Of a stretch of DNA of 64,000 bases, positions 12,565-22,899 are shown in pieces. A program made the position numbers and the translations under genes. Each line of letters begins with the position of its first letter. The stretch's first letter is position 1. This stretch comes from Pleurodeles waltl (lineage: Eukaryota > Chordata > Amphibia > Caudata > Salamandridae), in NCBI RefSeq assembly GCF_031143425.1, contig NC_090442.1:428747776-428811775 (forward strand). The letters run 5' to 3'. The notes beneath the pieces were generated by a model, which was given only the letters and a program-made list of their open reading frames with translations, ran no database searches and was not told where the DNA came from.

Positions 12565-14078
12565 ATGGCACGGCAAAGACAGCCCAGGTTCCCGGAGGAG
12601 GAGCTCAGGGTCAAGGTGGAGGAAATCGTCTGGGTAGAGCAACAGCTATTTGGATCCCAGGTGCAGCACACTTCAATTGCAAGGAAGATGGAGCTATGGC
12701 GAAGAATAGTCGACAGGGTCAACGCAGTTGGACAACACCCAAGAAATCGGGAGGACATCAGCAAGAGGTGGAACGACCTACGGGGGAAGGTGCGTTCCGT
12801 GGTCTCAAGACACCACCAGGCGGTTCAACGGACTGGCGGCGGACCCCCACCTCACCACTGACAACTAACAACATGGGATGAGCAGGTCCTGGTGATTCTG
12901 CATCCTGAGGGCCTCGCAGGAGTCGGTGGAGGAATGGATTCTGGTAAGTCAAATCTTAACTATAACATCCCCCACCCTACCTGCATGCCATCACATACCC
13001 CCACCCTCGCCCTCACCCCTATCACTCCAACTCCTCACAAATGTACCAATATCACAAACCACACATCCCAACACCAAGCCCTGCATGCAACAACAACGCA
13101 TGGACACCCATCACTAAAGCATGCCCACTGCACATACCCATACACCCCCCTAAACCATCATCACACAAGCTCACACACTAGGGTACACGGTCACCCACCC
13201 ATTGCACACCATGCCACACACAGATGCAATAATCATGCTTTTCCACCCCTGCCGAACCACTACCCAACGTCACCAGACAGGAGGGTCCAGACATGTCCAC
13301 TCCATCCACAGAAGAGGCCCACAGTGATGACAGCACCTCTGTCCACCTGGATCTAGATGACCAGCCCAGACCATCGGGGGGCCTCGGGACAGTCGGTTCC
13401 CCTCACACAGGCACAGGCCACCACAGACCTTCCCCCCTCAGGAAACACCAGCACAGCACCCACCCAGCAGGCCCATACCTCCGTCCCCAGGGCACGTCAA
13501 TCAGCTGTGTGTCCACCACTACAGGGAACCCAGGATAATCCACCACCCCAACAACAACAGGGACCTGGGGGCAGTGGCAGTGGACACACGGTCCAGGGGA
13601 CGGAGGCCCAGGAACACAGGGGAACTGGGAGGACTGCTGTGCAACAGGGGGCGGACAGGCCAAGGGAACCCACTCTCCACAAGGCCCTCTCCTCCATCAT
13701 GGAGCCTACCACCACTCCCAGGAGACGATGGCAATGGTACTGGCCAAGTTTCAGGAGACCCAGCGGATGCAGGAGGAACAGTATTTGTGGTTCAGGTAGG
13801 AACTCAGAACCATCAGCTCCACCCTGGGCACCATCGTAGGGGTGCTGAAGGAAGTACTCAACACCAGGAGGGACACTGTGGCACTACAAGGGGCCCCTGA
13901 CACTAGCATGGACGATGAACTGCCCACCACCTCCGCCGGCGCTAGTGGACAGGAGGCACCGCCACAGGACCACCACACCAGAACCCCACCCCCTGCAGAC
14001 GGAGAACCACCCCGCAAACAGTCCCTGAGATCCAGGAACAAGACAGAGCATGATGCCAAGACCCCCGCCAAGAAATGA
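12565..14078 (+). pseudogene. SANT/Myb-like accessory protein 1 of the Harbinger element, disrupted
   Basis: Exon 1 starts at the ATG at 12,565 (MARQRQPRFPEEELRVKVEE) and encodes a trihelix/SANT-like domain over about residues 8-85, with the helix-turn-helix signature KMELWRRIVDRVNAVG then SKRWNDLRGKVRSVV. This resembles the NAIF1/MSANTD group, which in Harbinger elements binds element ends and carries the transposase into the nucleus. An in-frame TGA occurs at 12,859-12,861; the frame then continues to a consensus donor (CTG|GTAAGT at 12,943/12,944). A CA-rich intron and an acceptor near 13,280 follow. The second part is Ser/Thr/Gln/Pro-rich and ends with a coiled coil (AKFQETQRMQEEQYLWF) and a basic tail stopping at 14,078. 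At least two frameshifts and an in-frame TAG break the second part. Non-functional as it stands. Confidence 0.75.
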
Positions 14079-14263
14079 GACCACCCTGATTGTCATCCCA
14101 CTGTCCGACTTTGTCACCCTGTCCATATTGAAACTGCCGAGCTCCACTTCCTATGCCCATATGGGCAATGCACCTGTGAGACTAATAGACGGGACTCTGC
14201 CATGGACACTCCTCCACCATCACCCCTCACCATTTAACTCCCCCCTCCAATATTTGGTATTTA

Positions 14264-14269
14264 AATAAA
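14264..14269 (+). terminator. Polyadenylation signal AATAAA after SANT/Myb gene 1
   Basis: A canonical AATAAA lies about 185 bases after the stop of the first accessory gene and before the convergent 3' end of the transposase, where a poly(A) signal is expected. Confidence 0.6.
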
Positions 14270-14576
14270 CACACCTAAAGCACCAAAAGATCTGGAGTCT
14301 GTCTGTGATTTCAAAATAGTGTATTTGCAATTACAGTGACAAAATGTTCTTGAAATAGTAATGTCAACATACCTATGTCACACAGCTCTAGTCCATGAGG
14401 AATCTAAGCAGATGAAACACGTTGGGACCCACACCTGTGAAACCGTAAGGGAAAGTGAAAACTCAGTGACCATACACTGGGTGAAAACGACAGACAGGAT
14501 AGAGGTAGAAGTGTAAAAGTACATGTAGTAGGCAGGAATGTATTCTCACCTGTGTTTCACTGGAAATATTGCTGGA

Positions 14577-15674
14577 TCACTGAGTCCCTGTTCTGCATGT
14601 CTTCTTCCTCTGCTCATCCTCATCACTGTCCACAGGCTCCACAGCTGCCACAACAGTGCCATCTGGACCATCCTCCTGCAGAAAAGGCACCTGTTGTCGC
14701 AAAGCCAAGTTGTGAAGCATACAGCAGGCCACGACGATCTGGCACACCATCTTTGGTGAGTAGAATAGGGATCCACCTGTCATATGCAGACACCTGAACC
14801 TGGCCTTCAGGAGGCCGAAGGTCCGCTCGATCACTCTCCTAGTTCGCCCATGGGCCTCATTGGAGCGTTCCTCTGCCCTTGTCCTGGGACTCATCACTGG
14901 GGTCAGTAGCCATGACAGGTTAGGGTAACCAGAGTCACCTAATTGCCACACACTGTGTCTCTGGAGTTGACCCATCACATAGGGGATGCTGCTATTCCGC
15001 AGGATGTAGGCGTCATGCACTGAGCCAGGGAACATGGCATTCACATGGGAGATGTACTGGTCTGCCAAACATACCATCTGTACATTAATGGAATGATAAC
15101 TCTTCCGGTTTCTGTACACATGTTCACTCCTGTGGGGGGGGACCAAACCCACATGGGTCCCATGAATGGCTCCTATGATGTTGGGGATATGTCCAAGGGC
15201 ATAGAAGTCACCTTTCACTGTAGGCAAATCCTCCACCTGAGGGAAAACAATGTAGCTCTGCATATGTTTCAGCAGGGCAGACAACACTCTGGACAATACG
15301 TTGGAAAACATAGGCTGGGACATCCCTGATGCCATGGCCACAGTTGTTTGAAAAGACCCACTTGCAAGGAAATGGAGCACTGATGGCACCTGCACTTGAG
15401 GGGGGATTCCTGTGGGATGGCGGATTGCTGACATCAGGTCAGGCTCCAACTGTGTACATAGTTCCTGGATTGTGACACGGTCAAACCTGTAGGTGATAAT
15501 CAAATTTCTTTCCTCCATTGTCGACAGGTCCACCAGCGGTCGGTACACCGGAGGATTCCGCCATCTCCTCACATGTCCCAGCGGACAATGCCTATGAAGG
15601 ACAACAGCGAGCATAGAGTCAAACAACTCAGAGGTATGTACCCACAGTCTACACAGAACACCAATCATACACAA
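14577..15674 (-). CDS. PIF/Harbinger DDE transposase (HARBI1-like), open frame with first catalytic Asp changed to His
   Basis: A 365-codon frame with no internal stop. HARBI1-like transposases cut the element ends and insert at 3-bp targets using a DDE catalytic triad in an RNase H-like fold. An N-terminal helical region (about residues 50-150, with HFLASGSFQ and MSQPMFSNVLSRVLSAL) precedes the core. The first catalytic site reads GAIHGTHVGL where the family has GAIDGTHV: residue 171 is His, encoded by the complement of 15,162-15,164. The second site GDSGYPNLSW has D247 and the third VIERTFGLLKARFRCL has E283, 35 residues later, the DD35E spacing. PGSVHDAYILRNS is also conserved. The C-terminus is acidic and short. 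The true start may be the second Met, M21, near 15,614; the gene could also have an upstream exon. The loss of D171 predicts an inactive enzyme in an otherwise well-preserved frame. Confidence 0.9.
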   Translation of the reverse strand: MCMIGVLCRLWVHTSELFDSMLAVVLHRHCPLGHVRRWRNPPVYRPLVDLSTMEERNLIITYRFDRVTIQELCTQLEPDLMSAIRHPTGIPPQVQVPSVLHFLASGSFQTTVAMASGMSQPMFSNVLSRVLSALLKHMQSYIVFPQVEDLPTVKGDFYALGHIPNIIGAIHGTHVGLVPPHRSEHVYRNRKSYHSINVQMVCLADQYISHVNAMFPGSVHDAYILRNSSIPYVMGQLQRHSVWQLGDSGYPNLSWLLTPVMSPRTRAEERSNEAHGRTRRVIERTFGLLKARFRCLHMTGGSLFYSPKMVCQIVVACCMLHNLALRQQVPFLQEDGPDGTVVAAVEPVDSDEDEQRKKTCRTGTQ

Positions 15675-15779
15675 AATGTGGCCTGTATGTGTGTTGAGAC
15701 TAGGCCTAGGTATGTGTGACGCATTTGGGAATTAGGCCATGTGGGCCCCTGAAATGGCGGCTGCCTGACCTCTAAAGTG

Positions 15780-16049
15780 GGACAATGGGATGTGAGGTAA
15801 CTGCGCTGGCGTTGTACACCGTCGCGGTTGGTGGTCGAAGACCGAGGCGCAATGCTGCATTGGTTAACATAGGACCCTATGGGACCCAGGAGCCAATGAC
15901 GATGTACGCCGGCGGGGATGGTAAGCACCGCCGTGGACGTGACCACCGCGGACGTGACCGCCATTTTCTATTTGTATATTTACTTGATACCTGATCTTCG
16001 ACAGGAGAGGACCTACAATGCAAGTGCTGCTGTGACCTCGGAAGAGACA
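15780..16049. promoter_or_regulatory. CpG-rich intergenic region, likely bidirectional promoter
   Basis: This lies between the divergent transposase (-) and SANT/Myb gene 2 (+). CpG is dense compared with the rest of the window, with repeated short inverted motifs around 15,900-15,965 (GCCGGCGGGG, CACCGCCGTGG, GACCACCGCGG). No clear TATA box is placed. The promoter role is inferred from gene orientation and composition. Confidence 0.5.
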
Positions 16050-18734
16050 ATGGCTTGTGCATCTGGGGAAAGGGCCCCTGCCTTCACATCGGAGGAGTTG
16101 GAGAAGCTCATCGATAAGGTCCTCCCCCAGTACACGCTACTCTACGGTCCTCCAGACCAACAGGTAAGTACACAGGGAGCATGTTGTATGGGCTATGCCT
16201 GTGTGGAGAGGGCTGGTTGTAAGAAGGAAGGGGGCAGAGTTCTGCGTGCATGAAAGACAGTGGGTGCATGTGCCACATGGCCAGAGTAGGGATGGGGGCC
16301 ACTCACTTTGATGGAGCCTTTGGTAATGACTACTCCTCTTCCCCTGTACATTTCATGTAGGTCAGCGCCCACCAGAAGAAGGATATGTGGCGTGCCATCG
16401 CCAACGACGTCCGGACCTTGGGGGTCCACCACAGACGGAGCATCCACTGCCGGAAAAGATGGGAGGACATTCGCCGCTGGAGCAAGAAGACAGCGGAGGC
16501 TCAGCTGGGGAAGCCCATCGAAACATGACCCCCCTGATGTTCAGGATCCTGGCGGTGGCCTACCCGTAGTTGGATGGGCGCTTGAGGGCATCACAGCAGA
16601 CACAAGGGGGTGAGTACACTCTCATTCAGCTGACTTTGCGCACAGTGGAGGTGTCTGGGTGGGGGAGGAGGGCTGTGGGTTTCCCTAGGCCAGTGCGAGT
16701 TTGGTAGGCTAGGCCCCTCCGTAAGGCCTGGCCCTGTGGCCCCCCACCCCACCTCTGTAGAGTGCCAATTACAGCTATTCATGCACCTGTGTCATCTATG
16801 TGTGCAGATGTCGTCCATAGCCTTGTAGGACGTTTCCCAGGAATTGCACTGTAGAGCCCAAGAGCGCGACGTAGTGCAGGGGGCTTCTGTGTCTGTCTTG
16901 TCCACCAACGGTAGCGGTAATCCATGCACTCAACATGTCTTTCTTCTGTTTCCCCCCCACCTTTTTTGTGGTCTCCCTGTTCTTGTGTGCATTAGCATCA
17001 TCAGGCGGAGGAGCAGTGGCACCGGAGCACGAGGGAGCTGCACCCCACATGGCCATGGAGGGCCACACTAAGGACTCAGAATACACCAGTGGGACGGAAG
17101 GCGAGGGGAGCACCACGGCGGGGACAGGAGCTGAAACCAGCGACACGGACACGATGGGAGCTCCCTTGTGGTGGCGGCAACATCTGTTCCCCTCGCATCT
17201 ACAGGTACAGCCGCCACCCCCCCCTACCAGCACCGCCCTCCCAGCAGCCCCTCAGCCTTTGCCCCGTGCCCGCTCACCCAGGAGGGTGGGCATCACCTTC
17301 GCCCCAGGCACCTCAGGCCCTGCCCCAGTCAACCCTGCTGCCCTCAGAGAGGAGGCCATTGACCTCCTCAGGTCCCTCACTGTTGGGCAGTCTACTATTT
17401 TGAATAGCATCCAGGGTGTAGAAAGGCAGTTGCAACAAACTAATGCATTCCTGGAGGGCATTCATTCTGGTCAGGCGGCCCTTCACCGAGCCTTTCAAAC
17501 TCTGGCCTCGGGACCGATGGCAGCCATTGTCCCTGTGTCTAGCCTCCCCGCTCCAACTTCCTCCACCCAGACCCAATCCCCTGTACCTCCGCCTATCTCA
17601 AGCACACCATCAGACCAGCCTGCACACACCTCACCACACAAGGGAAGCTCAGGCAAACATAAGCACCACACATCCCACAGGCACTCACGCAAGCATTACA
17701 CATACAGACACACCAACATCCACTGCCTCCATTGTGTCCCCCTCCTTGTCGTCTCCCTCCTCCCTCACAGTCTCGTCTCCACTCACACCTGCATGCACTA
17801 CCTCTACAGCCACTACGTCCCTCACCAGCACACCCACAGCACACCCCGCTCACGTGCAGTCACCACCCCTACTACCATACACACGTCCCCTGCGTCCTCT
17901 CCCAGTGTGTCTGTGACGCCCCATCCGAAGATTCACAAACGCAGGCACACACCCACCCAACAGCCATCCACCTCACGACAGCCTCCAACGCATGCACCTG
18001 CACCCAAAGCCACCAAACGTACACCTCCTACAACCACCACCTCTTCATCCACTCCCAAACCCCCTCCAGCTACCCGTCCCAGTGTGTCGAAACAACTTTT
18101 CCTGTCGAGCCTTGACCTATTCCCCCCCGTCCAACTCATAGGTCCTGAACTAGCACCTCAGCCACAACATCTCCGGCACCAGTGGTGCCTTTTGTCACAG
18201 GTATGTGGAGTGCACCAGCCACCAGGACAGCCAGTGTGGCACGGAGCCACAGCACAGCCAGTCCCCCCCCCCTGTGAAGCACCAGAAGTTGGCCAGTGCC
18301 CAGCGGGAGAGGGGGAAGACTCCAGCCACCCAAGCCGCTCCCAGGGGTCCCGGTGGGAGTGTGGACTCAGCTGTGACTCCTTTCAAGGTGGGGAAGGGCC
18401 ACAAGAAACCCGGCAAGTCTGGGAGGAGCAGCACGGCGGAGAAGACCGCCCTCATCCCACTGTCCATGAGGGCCCCGCCAGCCCCATCCTCGCTGCCCGG
18501 GAGGCCACCACCAGCCTCATCCTCGCTGCCCAGGAGGCCACCGCCAGCCCCATCCTCGCTGCCCAGGAGGCCACCGCCAGCCCCATCCTCGCTGCACAGG
18601 AGGCCACCGCCAGCCCCATCCTCGCTGCCCAGGAGGGCCCCGCCAGCCACAGCCCAGCTGCCCAGGAGGGCCCCGCCAGCCGCAGCCCAGCTGCCCAGGA
18701 GGGCCCTGCCAGCCACAGCCCAGCTGCCCAATGA
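16050..18734 (+). pseudogene. SANT/Myb-like accessory protein 2 of the Harbinger element, spliced, disrupted
   Basis: Exon 1 (16,050-16,163, 38 codons) starts MACASGERAPAFTSEELEKL and ends at a consensus donor CAG|GTAAGT. Exon 2 begins after TTCATGTAG at 16,361 in the same phase (VSAHQKKDMWRAIANDVRTL) and completes a SANT/Myb-like helix-turn-helix with CRKRWEDIRRWSKKTAEAQL. A TGA soon follows where the domain tail should continue, and a further donor (GTGAGT) lies near 16,613. Exon 3 begins after an AG near 17,004 and stays open to 18,734: an acidic Ser/Thr-rich stretch, then a coiled-coil-like segment (VERQLQQTNAFLEGIHSGQA), a His/Thr/Pro-rich low-complexity region and seven or so copies of an 11-residue repeat (EATASPILAAQ). 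It differs in sequence from accessory gene 1. Role presumed to be DNA binding at the element ends; the stop in exon 2 suggests it is inactive here. Confidence 0.75.
18470..18734 (+). repeat. 33-bp minisatellite in SANT/Myb gene 2
   Basis: Tandem 33-bp units (GCCCCATCCTCGCTGCCCAG core) encode an 11-residue repeat read as EATASPILAAQ, changing to EGPASHSPAAQ in the last three units. The length is a multiple of three, so the frame stays open across all copies. Confidence 0.85.
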
Positions 18735-18767
18735 AGGACCACCAGCCCCAGCCCAGCTGGGCAATGA

Positions 18768-18945
18768 AGGACCGCCAACTCAAGCACCGCTGTAGAGGGC
18801 ACCGCCAACTCAAGCACCGATGAACAGGGCACCGCCAACTCAAGCACCGCTGAACAGGGCACCGCCAACTCAAGCACCGCTGAACAGGGCACTTCCAACT
18901 CAAGCACCGATGAACAGGGCACCGCCAACTCAAGCACCGCTAGCC
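18768..18945. repeat. 30-bp tandem repeat, about six copies
   Basis: ACCGCCAACTCAAGCACCG recurs every 30 bases, with copies near 18,771, 18,801, 18,831, 18,861, 18,891 (ACTTCCAACT variant) and 18,921. It directly follows the 33-bp array. Confidence 0.9.
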
Positions 18946-18995
18946 CATGAGCGGCAGGGGCACTGACGCAACTGGGACCATCACGGGTGAGTGAT

Positions 18996-19185
18996 GCACT
19001 CTGGGCACCAGTCCCCCTCCAGAACCAGTGGAGACATGCATCCACTCCGTCTGTCCTTAACAGGATGAAGCACTCTGGGCACCAGTCCCCCTCCAGAACC
19101 AGTGGAGACATGCATCCACTACCTCTGTCCTTAACAGGATGAAGCACTCTGGGCACCAGTCCCCCTCCAGAACCAGTGGAGACTG
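18996..19185. repeat. 74-bp tandem repeat, about 2.6 copies
   Basis: GCACTCTGGGCACCAGTCCC occurs at 18,996, 19,070 and 19,144, exactly 74 bases apart. The last copy runs into the 64-bp array. Confidence 0.9.
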
Positions 19186-19193
19186 TTATCCAC

Positions 19194-19690
19194 TTGAGAG
19201 ACTGTGGCTTTGCACTCCCCAGGATAATGCAGTGGGCAACCCACCCACTGTAGAGACTTGAGAGACTGTGGCTTTGCTCTCCCCAGGATTGAACAGTGGG
19301 CAACCCACCCACTGTAGAGACTTGAGAGACTGTGGCTTTACACTCCCCAGGATAATGCAGTGGGCAACCCACCCACTGTAGAGACTTGAGAGACTGTGGC
19401 GTTGCACTCCCCAGGATTGAACAGTGGGCAACCCACCCACTGTATAGACTTGAGAGACTGTGGCTTTGCACTCCCCAGGATTGAACAGTGGGCAACCCGC
19501 CCACTGTAGAGACTTGAGAGACTGTGGCTTTGCACTCCCCAGGATAATGCAGTGGGCAACCCACCCACTGTAGAGACTTGAAAGACTGTGGCTTTGCACT
19601 CCCCAGGATTGAACAGTGGGCAAACCACCCACTGTATGGACTTGAGGGACTGTGGCTTTGCACTCCCCAGGATACATCAATAGGCATGGA
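19194..19690. repeat. 64-bp tandem repeat, eight copies
   Basis: TTGAGAGACTGTGGCTTTGC begins near 19,194, 19,258, 19,322, 19,386, 19,450, 19,514, 19,578 and 19,642 (last copy partial). Units alternate between an AGGATAATGCAG and an AGGATTGAACAG version, suggesting that two-unit blocks were duplicated. Long minus-strand frames through this array are repeat artefacts. Confidence 0.93.
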
Positions 19691-20521
19691 GCCCCCTCGT
19701 GAATCTGGTGTTGTGCACTCATCCGGCTGAGGTGCCCCTCTTCCCTTTCCCCTGAGGTGCCTGTTGTATTTCTATCTGATGCCCCTGCAGTGTTCTCTCT
19801 GTTTTGATCTGGTATCGTGTGTGGGCCTCACCCATGCATTTTGGGCCCAGTGGTCCACGGTCTACAAATGGTGCAATGCCTGGACTACTATTCTTGGTGT
19901 ATATTTTGTTAGTAGTGTATATATGTATATTTTTGCGTACTGCATTTTAATATATTACAGTTGTTACACTCATTTCCTTTTTTCTTTGCATTCTTCCGGG
20001 AGGGTTGGGGGGTGTTACTATAATGTATAGATATGTGTTGGTGTGTGTGTTGTAGTGGGTGAGGGTGAGGGTTGGGGTGGGGGTGTTGCGTGTGTGTGTC
20101 CATGTTTTTTGCCTCCCCCTTCCCCTGTGTCGTAGGTGCAGTACTCACCCTGGTCTTCGCCGCTGGCGTTGGTGCTCCTGGTACAGGAGCAGGAAGACTA
20201 TCGCAGGTAGGATTTGGAGTTCCAGGTCCATGGTGTCGTCGTTCCTCGTGGAGTGTGTAGAGGTGAGCGTTTTCCCTTTGAAATTCCTGTTTCCGCCGTG
20301 TTTTTATCCGCAGTGAATCCACCCCGGAAAAGGTGACAGATTGGCCTGTCATAATAGTGTGGGCGGTACATTGTCCTCCGCCTGTCTGTTGGCGGTGACC
20401 GACAAGCTGTTTGTTTGTACCGCCGTGGCGGTCGGAATGTTAAAGTGGCTGTCTTTGTTGGCGGTTTCCGCCACGGTCGTAATTCCAATTTTTTTACCGC
20501 CGGCCTGTTGGCAGTTTTACC

Positions 20522-20560
20522 GCCACTTTAACACCGTCCGCCAGGGTTGTAATGACCATC
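20522..20560. repeat. Right terminal inverted repeat of the Harbinger element
   Basis: Ends GGTTGTAATGACCATC, the inverse counterpart of the left terminus; ATA follows at 20,561-20,563. The preceding 150 bases are rich in GGCGGT and ACCGCC motifs in both orientations, typical of subterminal binding-site clusters. Confidence 0.75.
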
Positions 20561-20563
20561 ATA

Positions 20564-21440
20564 GAGTTAAATCTTCCAAAATGAAGTAAAAGAAATGGGA
20601 GAAATCATCTGTCTTCCACCACAGACTTTTTCTCATGTGGCGTGAACAGCCTTTCACCAATAAGTTTAACTGAAAGGAAATCAGGCGAAGCAGGATTTTG
20701 CACTACTCTCGGATTAAAAGGTTTTTATGAAAATTTATTGAGAAGACATAAACGAGCTCCTCAAACAATCAGAAGAGCTACAGAGGAAACAATGACAGAG
20801 TACTGCAGAAGTTTTGTTTAGTAAGTTGTTCAAACTTCTTTGCTTCACTATTTAGCAATCCTCTTTATTTTGTGAATTTATGCACATTAGCAATACTCAG
20901 CAAATAGCCTTCACTAGGCATGATGGAAACTGACTTATTTAAGGCCATGTTGTAATGACAGCAATGAGCGGTAATTGTATTACAGCAAATTTCTGTAATT
21001 CAGACTTGAGATATACTATTATAAAACAGTTATATACATAAGCAGAAGCATTATGATAGAAGATATGTGAGTGGCTTTCCATAAAAGCCCAAGTGACCCA
21101 AAACCATCACCTAGCAGAGACCTGCCTCATTGCTACAGTGCCAAAGCCACATTTGCCAAGTGCCTCTGGCAGGGTGATTTTATACCTTTATAAGAGGGCA
21201 CTACTTCCATATTGCTTGAATGAAGCTTGCAATCTCAACAGCCAAACTTGAGCCTCGGGGATACTATGGGAATGCAAGTCCATTCTGTAAATGATAATGT
21301 ATGGGAGCAATGGGGAAATACTACTTGCAGGCATGTGTATGCCAATAGAAAAAATGGCATATATATGGAGGGCAAACATTGCTTATACCTTTAATTGGTA
21401 GCATGAAATTCCTAGTCAGAAACAAGCCTAGTAAATATAA
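20564..21440. other. Gene-free stretch right of the Harbinger element
   Basis: No gene or mobile element recognised. Confidence 0.35.
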
Positions 21441-22495
21441 GTATGCAAACAGTCACACTAAGTACACAGTTAGCCAAAATGGGGATGCACAGGCAGGGAT
21501 TATCTATATATAAAGCCAGCAAACATAAGGAAGGGATGGATAAATACAGCAGTCTCAAATGGTGAAAACTCCAGTCAACCCAAACACTGTGCTGTGGACC
21601 GGCTTACCTGTCCTACCAATGCAGGGTTTACATCAGAAAAACTGTCCAACAAAAGTGTGCTCCATATCTTTGGTTTTAAACCCGACACGGGCTCCCCATA
21701 GTTCAATTGTACAACGCTGAGAAAACCTCATCATTAAAGTGAGAGTATACTTTTGGGGGGGATGTCTAAGATCAACCTCGGGAGCTGCCATAATGAAACA
21801 GGGAGAAAGTACCAGAGAACAATTACATGATTGAAAAGAAATGCTGCTGTAAGAAACAAAATCTTAAAAACAAATATCAAAAATGAATCATTGGGGAGCA
21901 GGGTTCGAGTCTCGGCATCAGCTCAATCCTAGTCCCAGGCAAGTCTAGAGAATATATGTATGCCAACAGTCACACTGATAAGTACGCCGCCAACCAAACG
22001 GGATGCTCAGACAGGTATTGTCTATTTATAAATGCAACAAAAACCAGGAAGGGATGGATAAGTACAGAGGTCTCAAATGGCGAAAACTCCAGTCAACATA
22101 AACACTACACTGTAGACTGTTTTACCTGTCCTACCAATGGGGGTTCACAGCAGAAAAACACAGGATGCGGCAAAGGCTCTCATTGCCCTCGAAACCGTCC
22201 GATAAGGGTGTGTTCCATAGCTTTTAAACCCAGCACGGGTCTCCCCATGGTACGATAGTACAGAGCTGAGAAAACCTTATCATTAAAGAGGACACATGCT
22301 TTCAGAGGGGGCAGGAGGTGTCTCAGATTGACCTCCAGGGCCGGCATAATGAAACAGGTAGAAAGTACCAGAGGACTATTAGTTGTTTGAAAATAAATGC
22401 TCTTGTAAGAAACAAAATCTTAAAAACAAGCAATAAAACAAATATAAAAAATTAACCACTGGTGAATTGGGTTTGAGTCTTGCGTCAGCTCACAA
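21441..22495. repeat. Two diverged direct copies of a roughly 0.5-kb unit
   Basis: The stretch beginning GTATGCAAACAGTCACAC at 21,441 recurs from 21,958 (GTATGCCAACAGTCACAC), and the same order of motifs follows in both: AAGGGATGGATAA, TCTCAAATGG, AACTCCAGTCAAC, TTACCTGTCCTACCAATG, GAAAGTACCAGAG and AAGAAACAAAATCTTAAAAACAA. Each copy ends with a GGTTCGAGTC-like motif (21,902; GGTTTGAGTC at about 22,469) that resembles a tRNA B box, followed by a CAGCTC. This could be part of a satellite or a composite SINE. No coding capacity. Confidence 0.75.
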
Positions 22496-22899
22496 GCACG
22501 CTTGAAAAGTTTAAATCAAAGGGAGAAACAAAAAACATACCGACAACGAGCACACTTCTAATGCATGGTGGCAGGAAGAGATTAGGTAACTTAAACAAAA
22601 ACACACAGTCCAAACAAAGCCATTCCACCCAGCAAAGAGGATGACAAAAGTAATTGGGCCACGGACACTGATAAGAGCAAACACATGAGGAACAAGCATT
22701 GGCAAATGCAGGAAATCATGCTACAGCTAAAAGGAATGGAGGCAAAGGAAGGAGCAAGCACAGGAACCAATGAAAAGTAAGGAAAGCAAGGGGGTAGAAT
22801 GTAAGCCCCTTTTAAGATTTGTAAATAAATATAATAGATTTCACAAGCACAGTGCAAGCACTTTGCAGGCAAAACCTACCAAGGGCACCCAGACATCAA
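22496..22899. other. Gene-free stretch
   Basis: Nothing recognised; A-rich with short open frames only. Confidence 0.3.

Larger units (their letters stand above)
11972..20560. mobile_element. PIF/Harbinger DNA transposon, 8.6 kb, three coding units
   Basis: The left terminus starts GGGTGTCATTACAAC and the right terminus, reverse-complemented, starts GATGGTCATTACAACC. Both then run into CCGCC/GGCGG-rich subterminal sequence. ATA flanks both sides (11,969-11,971 and 20,561-20,563), consistent with the 3-bp duplication known for this superfamily, although the usual site is TAA or TTA. Between the ends lie SANT/Myb-like gene 1 (+), the DDE transposase (-), a CpG-rich intergenic region, SANT/Myb-like gene 2 (+) and a series of minisatellites. 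The known family plan is one transposase plus one Myb-like accessory protein that binds the ends and assists nuclear import. Two different accessory genes in one element is unusual. A nested-element explanation is possible, but no internal termini with the CATTACAAC core were found. Confidence 0.85.

Noticed and set aside
18452..19722. Long minus-strand frames (up to 411 codons) of repeated Cys/Trp/Gly-rich sequence
   Set aside because: They follow exactly the 33-, 30-, 74- and 64-bp tandem units, exist in three frames at once and match no domain. They are repeat artefacts.
21902..21925. A working tRNA gene at the GGTTCGAGTC motif
   Set aside because: No A box or foldable cloverleaf lies upstream at the right distance.
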